Source: Chara braunii (Eukaryota > Streptophyta > Charophyceae > Charales > Characeae). From it: a DNA stretch of 23,909 nt. The notes under the pieces are model-generated. The model did no database searches and was not told the origin of the DNA. It saw nothing but the letters and a program-made list of their open reading frames with translations. The stretch's first letter is position 1; every line of letters begins with the position of its first letter. The position numbers were made by a program, and so were the translations under genes. The stretch lies in the NCBI GenBank assembly GCA_003427395.1, contig BFEA01000078.1, positions 3,273,775 through 3,297,683 of the forward strand. The letters run 5' to 3'. This document shows positions 1-8,797 of this stretch, in pieces.

Positions 1-51
1 GGGGTATGATACAATATATACGGGGTGCGCATGGAGATGACCAGCATTCAC

Positions 52-86
52 GTGTGTGTGTATGTGTATGTGTGTGTGTGCGTGTG
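52..86. repeat. GT-rich microsatellite
   Basis: An alternating GT run with a few TAT and CGT interruptions. It is a simple repeat. Reading frames through it give low-complexity Val/Cys strings with no gene-like character. Confidence 0.95.
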
Positions 87-121
87 CTGGGGGGGGAGGG
101 GACGGAGGACTGCTCCCCCAC

Positions 122-162
122 CAATCAATCAATCAATTAATCAATCAATCAATCAACGAACC

Positions 163-200
<38 letters not shown>

Positions 201-259
201 CCAATCAATCAACCAATCAACCAATCAATCAACAACCAACTAATCAATCAATCAATCAA
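122..259. repeat. (AATC)n tetranucleotide microsatellite
   Basis: About 34 units of AATC/CAAT with scattered AACC and ATTA variants. It translates as Asn-Gln-Ser-Ile repeats, which is an artefact of the tetranucleotide and not evidence of a protein. Confidence 0.95.
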
Positions 260-464
260 TAAATTTTTTTTCCGAATTTTTTATAGTTGTTTTTTCACAC
301 ACAAAAAACCACCCCCCCGAAAATATTTTTTTTTACTTTTTTGTGTTTAAGGGGGTGGGGTCGGGGTTCTGGAACCCCAATCCACGACCCCCTTCCCCAT
401 CCTCCTCTCCCCTCGGCCGCGGCGGGCCGCCGAAAACCGGGGCTGCGGAGGATTCATAGCGTCT
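260..464. other. AT-rich then GC-rich flank, with small hairpin
   Basis: Non-coding sequence between the microsatellites and relic A. It runs from T/A homopolymers into G- and C-rich sequence. A hairpin with 7-base arms (GGGGTTC / GAACCCC) and a 2-base loop sits at 363-378. Integrase homology stops near 464, so the GC-rich part belongs to a different, unrecognised sequence. Confidence 0.5.
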
Positions 465-1250
465 TTGCCCATCCATTGGTGGATGCCGAGCCGAACTGGG
501 TTTCATCTCCATGCCGGACTCTTTCATGACAGAATTCCAAAATGTCGTCATGAATCGAGTATCGTGGTCATTGATGATGTCTTTCGGAATATCGTGGCTG
601 CAAATCCAGCCAGTGTGCAAGAGGCGCACGAGCGTGGGAGCTGTGGCGTGATACTTGGAAGAAAGAAATTGTGAGTACTTACTCAAACGGTCAATGACTA
701 TGAGAGCGCAGTCATGCCTTAAGCGATCACAAGGGAATGGGTAAGGGACATCCATAGTAATGGAGAGCTCGGGTTGTCGAGGGATAGGCAACGAGCGCAA
801 TTCGTCATAGGGATTTCGATTGTGGGGTTTGCTTCGTCGGCAAACTAAGTCAAACGTCACAAGATTCGGAAGATCGAGTGGCATCAGTAATGAGGTCGGG
901 CCACTTGAATCGTTGTCGAAGTCTTGCGATCGTACGGTTGGCATCAAAGTGGTCGGCGAGTCACGAGTCGTGGTACTCATCTTGAAGACGAGTCCGTAGT
1001 CGACTGTCTCGTAAGACGCATAGTAAGTCTTTGCCTCGTGAATGAAGGAGCAAATAGCCGTCAACGATGAAATAGTGGCAGACCGGCAGGTGATCCAAAG
1101 AAGGCTGCTCATACAGACTCTACATAGTATAGTAATTTGGATCCAAATTGTATGCACGCACAAAATATTGATGAAGGTCGCCGTTGAAGTCGAACAGGTG
1201 ATGGATCACTGCACAAAGATCTAATCTTCGCGAGAGAGCGTCCATGGCTC
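465..1250 (-). pseudogene. Integrase fragment of relic A
   Basis: The core domain reads from about 850 down to 465. It has a strand containing SITMDV with the first catalytic Asp, then NDHDTRF with the second Asp, then HPPMDGQ, which matches the family's HPQTDGQ. The sequence changes immediately after this point, so the catalytic Glu that normally follows is lost. An upstream zinc-binding (HHCC) remnant lies at about 830-1000 in a different frame from the core, with in-frame stops. In the family this enzyme inserts the cDNA into chromosomes. This copy cannot do so, because it is both frameshifted and missing the end of the active site. Confidence 0.85.
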
Positions 1251-1355
1251 GGTTTGAGAGACCCCAAATGTGTTCCTGTGTGAAGTCGAATTAGTCGATG
1301 AAGAACATCAACCGAGCAAGCGTGCTACTCAATGTGTCTTGCATCTAGTAGTAGG

Positions 1356-1776
1356 TTAATGTGTTGTTATCGGTTTTCCAAGTGAACCTACGATGCGCAA
1401 TGAGTCAGTGTCGCCAACGCTTAAGTGTTGTGACAAATGCGAGAAACTCCCTCTTCCACACATCATCAATCGAGTTGATGGGAGGCACCTTTGGTTGAAG
1501 CAGTAAACCGAATGCCAATCTACTCCATCGTAGTGTTTTGAAATTGAACCAACGTCGTAGCTAGAAGCGTCCGTAGTCACTCCCGTTGGCAATACTCAAG
1601 ACGGGAGTGGGGAGCAACGTCGTCTTCAATTTATGGAGCGAACTTCGGACTTCGTCGGTGAAGTGGGAGAGCACTTTTGGAGACTGCAATTTTGACAAAG
1701 ATACGGCGATGCGTACGTATCCCCCAATGGAGCGTTTATAGTAACCGAACAATCCCATGAGAGAGCGGATCTCCAT
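1356..1776 (-). pseudogene. RT connection and RNase H fragment of relic A
   Basis: The upstream half (1561-1776) contains a segment resembling the EIRSFLGL..YYRRFI motif that follows the reverse transcriptase palm in Ty3 elements. The next segment, in another frame (1356-1592), begins with TTDASSYDVG, which matches the RNase H motif with its first catalytic Asp. A frameshift near 1565-1590 separates the two. Later RNase H motifs are not readable in a single frame. The family role is removal of the RNA template during cDNA synthesis. This is a decayed relic. Confidence 0.8.
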
Positions 1777-2990
1777 AGTTTTGGTCGGTTTCAGTCAATC
1801 TTGAATGACCTTGATCTTATCCGCAAGCGAACATATGCATTGTGGCGTCACAAAGTGGCCCAAGTACTCGATCTCTTGTTGCGCGAATTCTTATTTGGTT
1901 TGTTTGGCCTTATACTTGGTCGTATGTAACAGTCCATAACGACGAGTAGATGCGCGAGGTGCTAGTCCAAAGTTCGGCTATACGCCAAGATGTCGTCGAG
2001 GTAAATGAGCACAAACTGGTCCAACATATCCCAAACTCCATTGTCATTGCTACTTGGATGATGGTCGGGGCATGTGTTAGGCCGAATGGCATTACGGCCC
2101 ACCCCAAGTGCCAGTATTGCGTTTTTAACACGTTCTTGTACCGATCTAGTATTCCCATGGATGGATCTCGAATTGGTGGTAACCCGACTTGAGGTCCAAC
2201 TTGGAGAACTACGTGGCGCCGCCCAAATGTTCGAGAACATGATTGATTCGCGGGAGCATGCCAACATTCTTAACAGTTTGCGCGTTATGTTTGTATTAGT
2301 CAGTGCATAGCCAAAGTTCCTTGTTCTTCTTCCGAACGATGAGAAGGGGAGCACCGTAGGGCGAGTAGCTAGGGTATATCCAACCCTTGGCAATAAGGTC
2401 ATCGAGTTGCGTTCGAAGCACTTCGACTTCCTCTTCGCTCAGGGAGTAAATACATCCACACGGAGGTAGGACCCCATCTTCGAGGATGATCTCGTGACGA
2501 ATTGACCGATCTGGTACGACTCCGGCAGGATCTTTGAAGACGCCGCCGAATGAGTTGAGAAGCTTTAGAATAAGTGGTTCTGGTGGCATTTCCATTGCTG
2601 GCTCGTCGGGAGAAGGGAGGGCGTGCAAGAAGCAAATGCCCATTTCTTCCATGTCTTGTTGTGCGATGGAGTTGCTTATGCTTGCCACCAAGACCAAGTG
2701 CGGCAGAGGAACCATGCAATACGGCTTGCAAGGGACAAGTATCTCGTTCCGATCACGAACGTGAATGGTGCAGCGATAGAAGTTCATCAGGTGGTCCTTA
2801 CTTCGCAGCCATGACATGCCCAAAATCGTGTCAAACTTCGTGTAAAAAACGTCGATAGATACGGCCTCGCGTGAGTGCCGCGCAGAGTACACGTACACCG
2901 CGTCAATACACTGGTCAATGGACTTGTGTGTGTGACGGTCGGCCAATGTGACCTGTACACAGCGGAATTTGCACCTGTATGGGCGCCGAC
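1777..2990 (-). pseudogene. Protease (C-terminal) and reverse transcriptase of relic A
   Basis: An open segment at 2296-2946 starts in the C-terminal half of a retropepsin, with ILGMSWL matching the family's ILGMDWL. It runs through a linker into the N-terminal RT motif (LDDLIAKGWIYPS, then APLLIVRKKN). The reading then shifts frame repeatedly. QYWHLGWAVMPFGLTHAP, the motif before the palm, lies in the 1910-2158 frame. The catalytic YLDD is at 1992-2003 in the 1962-2402 frame. At least three frame changes are needed to follow the RT. The N-terminal protease motif with the catalytic Asp was not found, so the truncation lies near 2975-2990. Confidence 0.87.
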
Positions 2991-3737
2991 TTCATACGTA
3001 GCACCGTGTTTACTTTCAGAGGCGAACGTCAACAAGCGTCAAAAACCCTTCGAACGAGAACACAATAAATATTAAAAAAAAAAAAAAAAAGGTCTCAAAA
3101 AAATCTGAAAAAATATATGTTATGTAAAATACCAATACAAGCAACGTTTTGCCTTTGAGTCATGTTCAAATTCGTAGTCAATCATGATTTAAAAATCAAA
3201 AACCAATTTTTATTTTTTTTCAGAAAAAAAGAATATGTTCGCTCGAGCTTGTTCGCGAGCTATTCGCGCGAACATGTGAACAGGTCCGCGTGAACGTGAA
3301 GGGACGCGAACACGTTCGTCGTGCTACGCAGACCTGAAGTTTAGATTATATACTTATTGGGGCTTACTTATTCAAGACCTGTGTAAGGATTTTATTCCGA
3401 GCCGAATTGACCAATTTGCACAAAGACTCCCAGTGTCTTAAGCAAGTTTTTTGCCAGTCATTGTTCATTCCGGTTGCAGAACCGCCCTCCCTATCTAAAG
3501 AACTTTTCGGTTGCAGAACCGCCCTCCTTGCCCAAAGAAGTCTTAACTTTGACCTTGACTATGAGACTATGAGTATTTACAAAAATAACGGGTCTTTAAA
3601 TCAAGCTATTTTTTTTTATTTATTTTTTTTGCACGACAAAGCCCTGCTCTTCGCCTTCAAAATCTGATAATCATTAAGGGGACCATGAGAGGGGATCCAA
3701 ACGCTGATCTTGACATGCGAAGGCTGAATTTGCTTAT

Positions 3738-3744
<7 letters not shown>
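2991..3744. other. AT-rich intergenic stretch with poly(A) and GTTCGCG inverted words
   Basis: No gene is visible. There is an A run of about 18 at 3074-3091, just after an AATAAA-like word, and AT-rich sequence follows. A cluster of GTTCGCG/CGCGAAC words lies at 3236-3330 and forms several overlapping imperfect hairpins. The poly(A) looks like a retroposition scar, but nothing upstream of it is recognisable as a processed transcript. Confidence 0.45.
3471..3527. repeat. Two-copy 37-bp tandem repeat containing a hairpin
   Basis: CGGTTGCAGAACCGCCCTCC occurs at 3471-3490 and again at 3508-3527. Each copy contains the self-complementary CGGTT-GCAG-AACCG. This could be a slippage duplication. 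No function is evident. Confidence 0.8.

Positions 3745-3808
<64 letters not shown>
3745..3808. repeat. (TA)n microsatellite
   Basis: About 32 uninterrupted TA dinucleotides. The sequence is hypervariable and could form a cruciform. It lies just upstream of relic B. Confidence 0.97.
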
Positions 3809-3811
<3 letters not shown>

Positions 3812-3867
3812 ATTTGTCTAAGTATACAGAAAAGGAATTTTACTCCAACTATTCAGTGGAGGCGTGA

Positions 3868-4885
3868 CAGGCAACGCAAACTTCGACACCCTGCTGGTTG
3901 TTGAGGACCTTGGAAGCGGGTGCAACGAGTAATAGGCGTTGTAGCCCTTGGCTTCAGCAAACAGTAGGCACACCCTCTCTGGGTTTCCTCACACTGGATC
4001 GGTCAATCTCCCATGAGAAGATCCTTGACGCCATTGTTGTGCCACCGAAAGGTTGTATCTATTGCATGAGCGAAGAAAAGCTCACGGTTCACCGTGCGCA
4101 ACTCGATGACTTGTTCGATAAGGGTTGGATCCGCCCTAGTAACTCACAATATGGTGTGTAAGTTCTCTTCGTACAGAACAAGAATAAGGACATTTGCTTG
4201 TGCATTGACTATCACAAACTCAATGTGCAAATCGTCAAGAACGTCGGACCGCTTCCTCGTATTGACGATCGTCTTGAGCGTTTGGGCGGCGCAAAGTATT
4301 TTTTGAAGTTGGACTTGAAATCGGGCTACCATCAACTTTTGATACGCCCGCAAGATCACCACAAATCCCCGTTCAAGACGCAGTATGGATATTTTTAGTG
4401 GATTTTCATGCCTTTTGACCTCACCAAAGCCTCAACGACTTTTCAAGCGGCGATGACTAACGAGTTTTGCGTGATATCGGACCAGTTTGTGCCAGTTTAC
4501 TTTGACGACATTCTCATCTATAGCAGGACCTTGGAGGACCATCTCGAGCATCTTCAACGTGTGTTGGAGGCACTCCGCTGCGCCAAGTACAAAGCTAGTC
4601 CCGACAAATGCGAGTTCGTACGTCAACAGTTGGAGTATTTGGGTCATTTTGTCACACTAGAGGGCCTTAGTCCGTTATCAGACAAAATTCAAGTCATCCA
4701 AGAGTGGCCGGAAGCAAGGAGTGTCACATATTTTCTCGGTCTAGCCAACTACTACAAACGCTTTATCAAAGGCTATTTGAAAAGTGCGGCTAGTTTGACC
4801 AAGCTTCAATGCGAGGACCGACCGTTTGATCTCGACGACGATGCACGGGCTTCCTTTTGGATCTCGAAGCCACCTTGACTGCAAA
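3868..4885 (+). pseudogene. Ty3/gypsy reverse transcriptase fragment (relic B)
   Basis: One plus-strand frame is readable from about 3900 to 4860 with two internal stops: TAA at 4159-4161 and TAG at 4396-4398. Motifs appear in the expected order: LDDLFDKGWIRPSNSQYG, then CIDYHKLN, PLPRIDD, FLKLDLKSGYHQ, PFDLTKASTTFQ, the catalytic YFDD at 4498-4509, and FLGLANYYKRFIKGY. There is no protease, RNase H or integrase, and no LTR. Homology is lost around 4860-4890, where relic C begins on the opposite strand. The sequence is close in style to relic A's RT, so the two probably belong to related families. It is non-functional. Confidence 0.9.
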
Positions 4886-5200
4886 CAAAGGCATTCTGAC
4901 CCTAACGCCACATACGTCAATAGTCATCTTGTGGTACACCCCTACCACCTCTTGCCTTTGCGCATCCGTTGTCTCAATCTCGAACTTGTTTAATTGGTCC
5001 AAAGAGAGTTTGAGGCGCTTTGCGAACTCCTCGTCAATAATAATCGTCTCGCAGTCGTTATCTATCACTCCTTGCAGAGTCGCTTGGTTGTTGAGTACTG
5101 TACCAATGACACCACTTCCTAGAACATAAAATTTCCCCGAAGCAACTCCCTCTCTTCCATCCATATATATCATCAGAACTCTATTTGCTCTTATAACGGA
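4870..5200 (-). pseudogene. Retropepsin-like aspartic protease fragment of relic C
   Basis: Reading down from about 5195, the segment contains MIYMDGREG, then a retropepsin-like core with GVIDNDCETIII, in which the D-N-x triad stands where retroviral-type proteases carry D-S/T-G. It continues with an Ala/Asp-Ala-Gln stretch and GVRVRMPLFAVK. The sequence runs out near 4870, before the family's second conserved motif. A one-base frameshift at about 5195-5205 separates it from the gag linker upstream. The family function is processing of the Gag-Pol polyprotein. Identification rests on fold-typical motifs only. Confidence 0.7.
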
Positions 5201-5204
5201 TTTT

Positions 5205-6420
5205 TCAATTCTTTCACTAGAATATGGCCACCACTGGTGGTTTCAATAGTCAAAACTCCAAGTATCTCATCTCCTAACAGTATGAGCGTCTTCCTAGTAA
5301 TTGCTTGAAACTCATCTCGTGCTGCCCTTGATGCCGCTCGGTACTCCATAAGGGTGCACTGCATCAGTTGTCTCAGTGCTCTCCTAAGACACTGAGAGGC
5401 TCCACCGTGTCTATATCATCTAATGTACTCTTCATGCCGAATTTCTTCGGTCCTCTCTTCCTTGGGGAAAGTACTCCTCTTTCTCCTTCCACCTTTCCTC
5501 CTTCTTTGCCCATCAGGGTCATATATGTGTTCGACTTCTTGAGGAAGATCCTGTGATTTGGTCGCTGTGACTCGAATACGAGTCATCAAACTTTCTTTAT
5601 CTAAGCTAAGTACTATCCAGACACTCTGGCTCTTAACCGCTTCCTTGCCTCTGTGCCTCTTCATTCTTCTTGCATCCACATTTTCTTTCATCGAAAGAAG
5701 CATAGACACGTCTCCCCTATCGTTGGCCCACTTGACATATTTCTTATCGTCAGGCACCACTTGTCCACCATCTATCGCCTCTTGCAAGTCAGGATAATTT
5801 CTCTTCACGTGATCATCATACCAATAGTACATGCAGGTGTTACGAGGAGTCAGTGGTCTGCTCTCGAGACGCCTGTCAGATCCTCTGTCGTCAATGCTTG
5901 GAGATCTGACACCTCTCTCTCTCCACCCTCTGGAATCGTATCGAGAGTCCCTGTCACGATCATATCGCCCTCTAGAGTCATCACGACGACCCTTGTCCCG
6001 ATCATATCTCCCGCTAGAATGATCTCGACCATCCATCTCTCGATCCTCCCTCTCATATCTGCCTCGCGAATCTTCTCTGTAGTCTCTACCTCGATCACTC
6101 CTTTCGAATCTCACGCGGGTGTCAACCAATCGATCTCTGTCCGGTCTTCCAAGCCTTCCTCGTTAATCATCTCGCTGATCTCTATCTCTATCGCTCCTCT
6201 CGTATCTCGCATGAGAGTCATCACAACGCTTTCTGTAATCACCTCCGTCCCTGTCATGTCGGGGGTGTCGGTCATCCGTAGGTATACCTCTGTCATCAAC
6301 TTGACCTACTTCTCTGGTCTATTTGTTGTGGGAAACTGACGATCCTCCCACCACTTAGTTCAAAGGGCGCCCCAGCTATATGCGTACTATGTGGTGCAAA
6401 GGGTTGATCAGACGCAAACC
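5205..6420 (-). pseudogene. Arg/Asp-rich Gag remnant with degenerate zinc knuckle (relic C)
   Basis: The main segment, 5416-6129, starts with an Arg/Asp/Tyr/Ser-rich tract of about 85 residues. It continues with a CCHC-like knuckle at 5794-5835 in which the second and fourth positions are Tyr instead of Cys (C-x2-Y-x4-H-x4-Y). Then come DLQEAIDGGQVVPDDKKY and SMKENVDARR, and a basic C-terminal region. A TGA at 5416-5418 interrupts the frame, which then continues as a linker (EYRAASRAARDEF) to about 5205. Upstream, the same frame carries more RD-rich sequence, with TAA at 6163-6165 and TAG at 6319-6321. An offset frame around 6320-6420 contains SGGRIVSFPQQ. Gag forms the virus-like particle and binds RNA. 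This copy is dead. Confidence 0.78.
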
Positions 6421-6469
6421 TTGGACCTCTCTCTTGCAGCACCCTAGCTCAACCTACTGACCTACTGCA

Positions 6470-6690
6470 TCAGGTGATCTGTCTATGGACGCATTGGACG
6501 GTACTAGGTTGGGTACAAATACGTGGGGTTCCAACCTTGCCGTATGCGCAGGGGAGATTGAGGGCCAACAGAGTCAAACCCACGACCTCCTTGTTGGAAT
6601 GCCGGAGGTCTTACCGGCTGAGCATTGCCAACCTCCACATTGCCATGCCAAAGCTCATAACCACTGAGCTACCGCACTTGCCTTCTAAGT
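6470..6690 (-). mobile_element. tRNA-derived SINE-like sequence
   Basis: On the minus strand, a Pol III A-box-like TAGCTCAGTGGT lies at 6660-6671. A degenerate B-box-like GGTTTGACTCT lies at 6570-6580, preceded by GTGG. The A-to-B spacing is about 80 bases, too long for an ordinary tRNA. The T stem does not close and no aminoacylatable cloverleaf forms, so this is not a tRNA gene. The stretch GGCATTC..AAGGAGGTCGTGGGTT resembles the same part of the SINE at 9540-10039, which suggests related heads. The 3' end and target duplication were not identified. Confidence 0.55.
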
Positions 6691-6763
6691 GACCATAAGG
6701 GAAATGACACTAGCAATGCGGCTGCTCTAGTGTGACAAGTGGGGAACATGTGTTGGACGGGAG

Positions 6764-6958
6764 AAGTTCTAGATCCCCCCTTCACAAAAGTTTTGTATTC
6801 GTTTGCCCCCCTAAGGTGTCGGTGGCCGCGAAAGGCTTGAGGAGCGTGGGGGATCCGTAACATTTGCCACCAGCTTTGGGGGGCCTAATGGACCTTTTGC
6901 CATGGTCCAGGGGCAAACGACTAGAAACGCTTTGTCGTGGGGGTCATCTCTAACTTTT
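6764..6958. mobile_element. Foldback/MITE-like element, copy 1
   Basis: The left arm (6764-6811, ending CGTTTGCCCC) and right arm (6910-6958) are imperfect inverted repeats of about 48 bases around a 98-base centre. Aligned by eye, the arms agree at roughly 70% of positions. The left arm also resembles the arm of the foldback element at 13872, with AAGT, a C-run, CAnnnAAAG, TTTGTAT, CGTTT and GCCCC in the same order. It has no coding capacity. A target duplication was not established. Confidence 0.55.
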
Positions 6959-6964
6959 CCGTGC

Positions 6965-7530
6965 GGGATGGATGGGGTGGAGCATGAAATAGGGGAAACA
7001 GAAACAAAACACAATTTCATAATGAGAGAAAAAGAAAAGTGCTCTTCCCACCCATTGTGTCTGGTGGAAGAGGGATGTCAGATGCCAGGGGATGATTGAG
7101 TGAAGATGGACGTGGCAGTCATGGTAAGTTGTGAGCTGCTTGGCCCAAACCGTTCACATTCAAGACTGGGGGCTGACTGAGGCCCGAAGGACGCTGCCCG
7201 GAGCTGGGGTGCTGCGCTGTAACCTGGTGATGGCGGGGTGTGAGGCCCTGTAGAGAGATCTGGGGATGTTTTGGGCCTGCACCCGAAGGGACAGCTGGGG
7301 GTTGCTGCTGGACTACGGTGGTCAGAGCCGGGGCGAGTCGTGTTGCCCTATAACCCAACAGGTTGGGGGCATGAGGCCTGGCAGAGCCTGGCAGAGAATA
7401 GGATAGGTTTGGTGGGCTTTGGTTGGATCTGCTTAGATAACCCTCACGGGTTTCTGTGGTATTCGGAGGATAGAGGGGGATGGTAGGTTGTGTTCTGAGG
7501 TTGTAGAAGTAATTCAGCGGGAGCCGTTTC
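6965..7530. other. Unassigned GC-moderate sequence
   Basis: No recognisable coding segment, RNA gene or repeat on either strand. Short open frames here show no domain motifs. The stretch is G-rich on the plus strand between about 7140 and 7500. Confidence 0.4.
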
Positions 7531-7533
7531 TCA

Positions 7534-7553
7534 GGGCATACTCACACTAGCAC
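7534..7553 (+). repeat. Left terminal inverted repeat
   Basis: GGGCATACTCACACTAGCAC, preceded by TCA. It pairs with 8775-8794 with one mismatch. Confidence 0.7.
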
Positions 7554-7724
7554 GCATTTTCATCAAATCGTAAATTGAAGGTGACTTTTTGCATTTTCAC
7601 GCAAATGGGCACGTGAACATCCGAGGCTTGGAAAGCGGCGGGGTTACGTATTTTGCAGGAACCTCTGGAGGTCCCCGCAATTGCTTTAGACCTGTTTCTT
7701 TCTGGAAACAAAAAAGAAGAATTC

Positions 7725-8000
7725 TTTTTTTTTTTTTTTTTTTTAAAAAAAAGCTATATTCTTCTCTCAATTTCACCTCACACTACCTACCTACCACTAC
7801 TCCTAATTGTAGGCATACGGGGAACCCCGTAGCAGCCACAACCATGTTCACGAGAGAACATGCGGGGGTTGCTCCCGACCCGCAGGTGGGCGATTCCGGC
7901 TAGGGGACAGCCGGTAGCATCAGGGACCATGCCAACAGGACCAATCCCTGTGCCTCCCCTTCTACGTTTGGTGGTGGGCAGCTCTCGTAAGGAAAAAAAA
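7725..8000 (-). mobile_element. 5'-truncated SINE-related copy, inserted in the TIR element
   Basis: On the minus strand this ends with the tail GTGAAATTGAGAGAAGAATA followed by TAGC, T8 and A20 (the T run at 7725-7744 on the plus strand). The tail matches the SINE at 9540-10039: ..GTAGGTAGGTAGTG..GAGAGAAGAATATAG. Further in, GGGGAGGCACAGG and GTGGCTGCTACGGGG..CCTA..TTAGGAGTAG parallel the same SINE's body. The tRNA head is absent. No clear target duplication is visible, possibly hidden by the homopolymers. Confidence 0.55.
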
Positions 8001-8196
8001 AAAAAACCCGGAAAAAGGGATGGGTTTTTATGCATAGTGCTGTGTGACCCCTCGGCCGGTATAGTCGCATTCCTAGGGCAGGTTGAGACTGTATCTTTTC
8101 TATTTTGTGACGTATATGGGTGTGCTTTGTGACTGGAAAGTGTCGTATAATCGCAAATTGGCTCACATAGGGGCTTGCGACACAGTCTTTCGAAAC

Positions 8197-8302
8197 GTGC
8201 AAAATGGACTCAGCATCTTCGCCACACAGGCTTTCGAAAAAAGTGCCATGTGCAAAATGGACTCAGCATCTTCGCCACACAGGCCTTCGAAACAAGTGCC
8301 AT
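8197..8302. repeat. 53-bp tandem duplication
   Basis: Two 53-base units, 8197-8249 and 8250-8302, differ at two positions. Each contains GTGCAAAATGGACTCAGCAT and a CCACACAGGCYTTCGAAA motif, so the duplication multiplied a subterminal repeat of the surrounding TIR element. Confidence 0.9.
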
Positions 8303-8774
8303 TGAAACAGTTTCGAAAGGTGTCGGATAGTTCCGCGTCGAAAGTCGTTTGGAAGGAGCACCATTCTCCCCCCTGTCACCAGCATTTCTTCAAAAGCCCA
8401 AGAGTGGTCTTGTGAAAACTCCCACTTGAAACGGCCTATTGGCAAAAAAAAAAAAGAAAAAAAAGGGTAGATTAGAAGGGCCTGGCTCCATTATTCTGCG
8501 CATGCACAAAAGACAAAAATCATGGTGGTGTATCTTTTTTCATGTTCTACCCAAAGATTCACACTCTCGTGTCTTACACATGTAGAGAGTAGTGGAGGGA
8601 GCCCCTAATGTGCATGTCCAAAGGCCTCGGTGTTTCGAAAGTCTGTGTGGCAAAGGGGGGGGTTCCTTTTGGTGAGCAGCCTTGTGAATGACGTCTGACA
8701 CCTTTCGGAAAATGCCTTCATTCGAAAGGCTTCTAAAGGCTGTGTGGCGAGCCCCCTATAATTTGCTATTGTAT

Positions 8775-8794
8775 GTGCTAGTGTGAGCATGCCC
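8775..8794 (-). repeat. Right terminal inverted repeat
   Basis: GTGCTAGTGTGAGCATGCCC followed by TCA. It is the inverted partner of 7534-7553. Confidence 0.7.
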
Positions 8795-8797
8795 TCA

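Larger units (their letters stand above)
465..2990 (-). mobile_element. Ty3/gypsy LTR retrotransposon relic A (truncated at both ends)
   Basis: Read on the minus strand, the domains occur in the Ty3/gypsy order: C-terminal part of the aspartic protease, reverse transcriptase, RNase H, integrase zinc-binding region, integrase core. This order separates it from Ty1/copia, where integrase precedes reverse transcriptase. The protease start and gag are missing at the high-coordinate end. Integrase homology ends abruptly at the low-coordinate end. No LTR, primer-binding site or polypurine tract is visible. Several frameshifts and stops show that it is inactive. Exact ends are approximate because they come from where protein homology fades. 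Confidence 0.88.
4870..6420 (-). mobile_element. Ty3/gypsy gag-protease relic C
   Basis: A minus-strand gag and protease remnant with no reverse transcriptase. The protease end abuts relic B's reverse transcriptase, which is on the plus strand, so the two fragments meet tail to tail. They therefore cannot be parts of one collinear element without an inversion. No LTR was identified. The 6420 limit is where gag-like sequence fades towards the SINE-like sequence at 6470. Confidence 0.8.
7534..8794. mobile_element. Non-autonomous DNA transposon with TIRs, subterminal repeats and TCA duplication
   Basis: The terminal inverted repeats GGGCATACTCACACTAGCAC (7534-7553) and the complement at 8775-8794 match at 19 of 20 positions. 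Both ends are flanked by the same three bases, TCA (7531-7533 and 8795-8797), consistent with a 3-bp target duplication. Subterminal motifs of the form CCACACAG-x-CTTTCGAAA occur at about 8180, 8222 and 8274 in direct orientation and at about 8634 and 8722 inverted. There is no transposase. A 3-bp duplication and a GGGC terminus fit PIF/Harbinger-like elements, but CACTA-type elements also make 3-bp duplications, so the superfamily is open. A SINE-related sequence lies inside. Confidence 0.65.

Noticed and set aside
122-259. A CRISPR-like array
   Set aside because: There are no spacers between units. It is a plain tetranucleotide microsatellite in a eukaryotic genome.
3063-3091. Poly(A) after AATAAA-like word as a processed pseudogene end
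   Set aside because: The upstream sequence is relic A in the opposite orientation. No spliced parent gene or target duplication could be identified.
5653-6339. A 228-codon plus-strand frame
   Set aside because: It is the antisense of the Arg/Asp-rich gag remnant. RD codons read backwards give Ser/Ile/Val-rich frames without stops.
6560-6685. A tRNA gene with intron or long variable arm
   Set aside because: The T stem is broken and no acceptor pairing was found. Similarity to the other SINE's head is the simpler explanation.
8083-8445. Open frames of 60-110 codons on both strands near the TTTCGAAA repeats
   Set aside because: They span a 53-bp tandem duplication within a non-coding TIR element, and the palindromic motif keeps both strands open.
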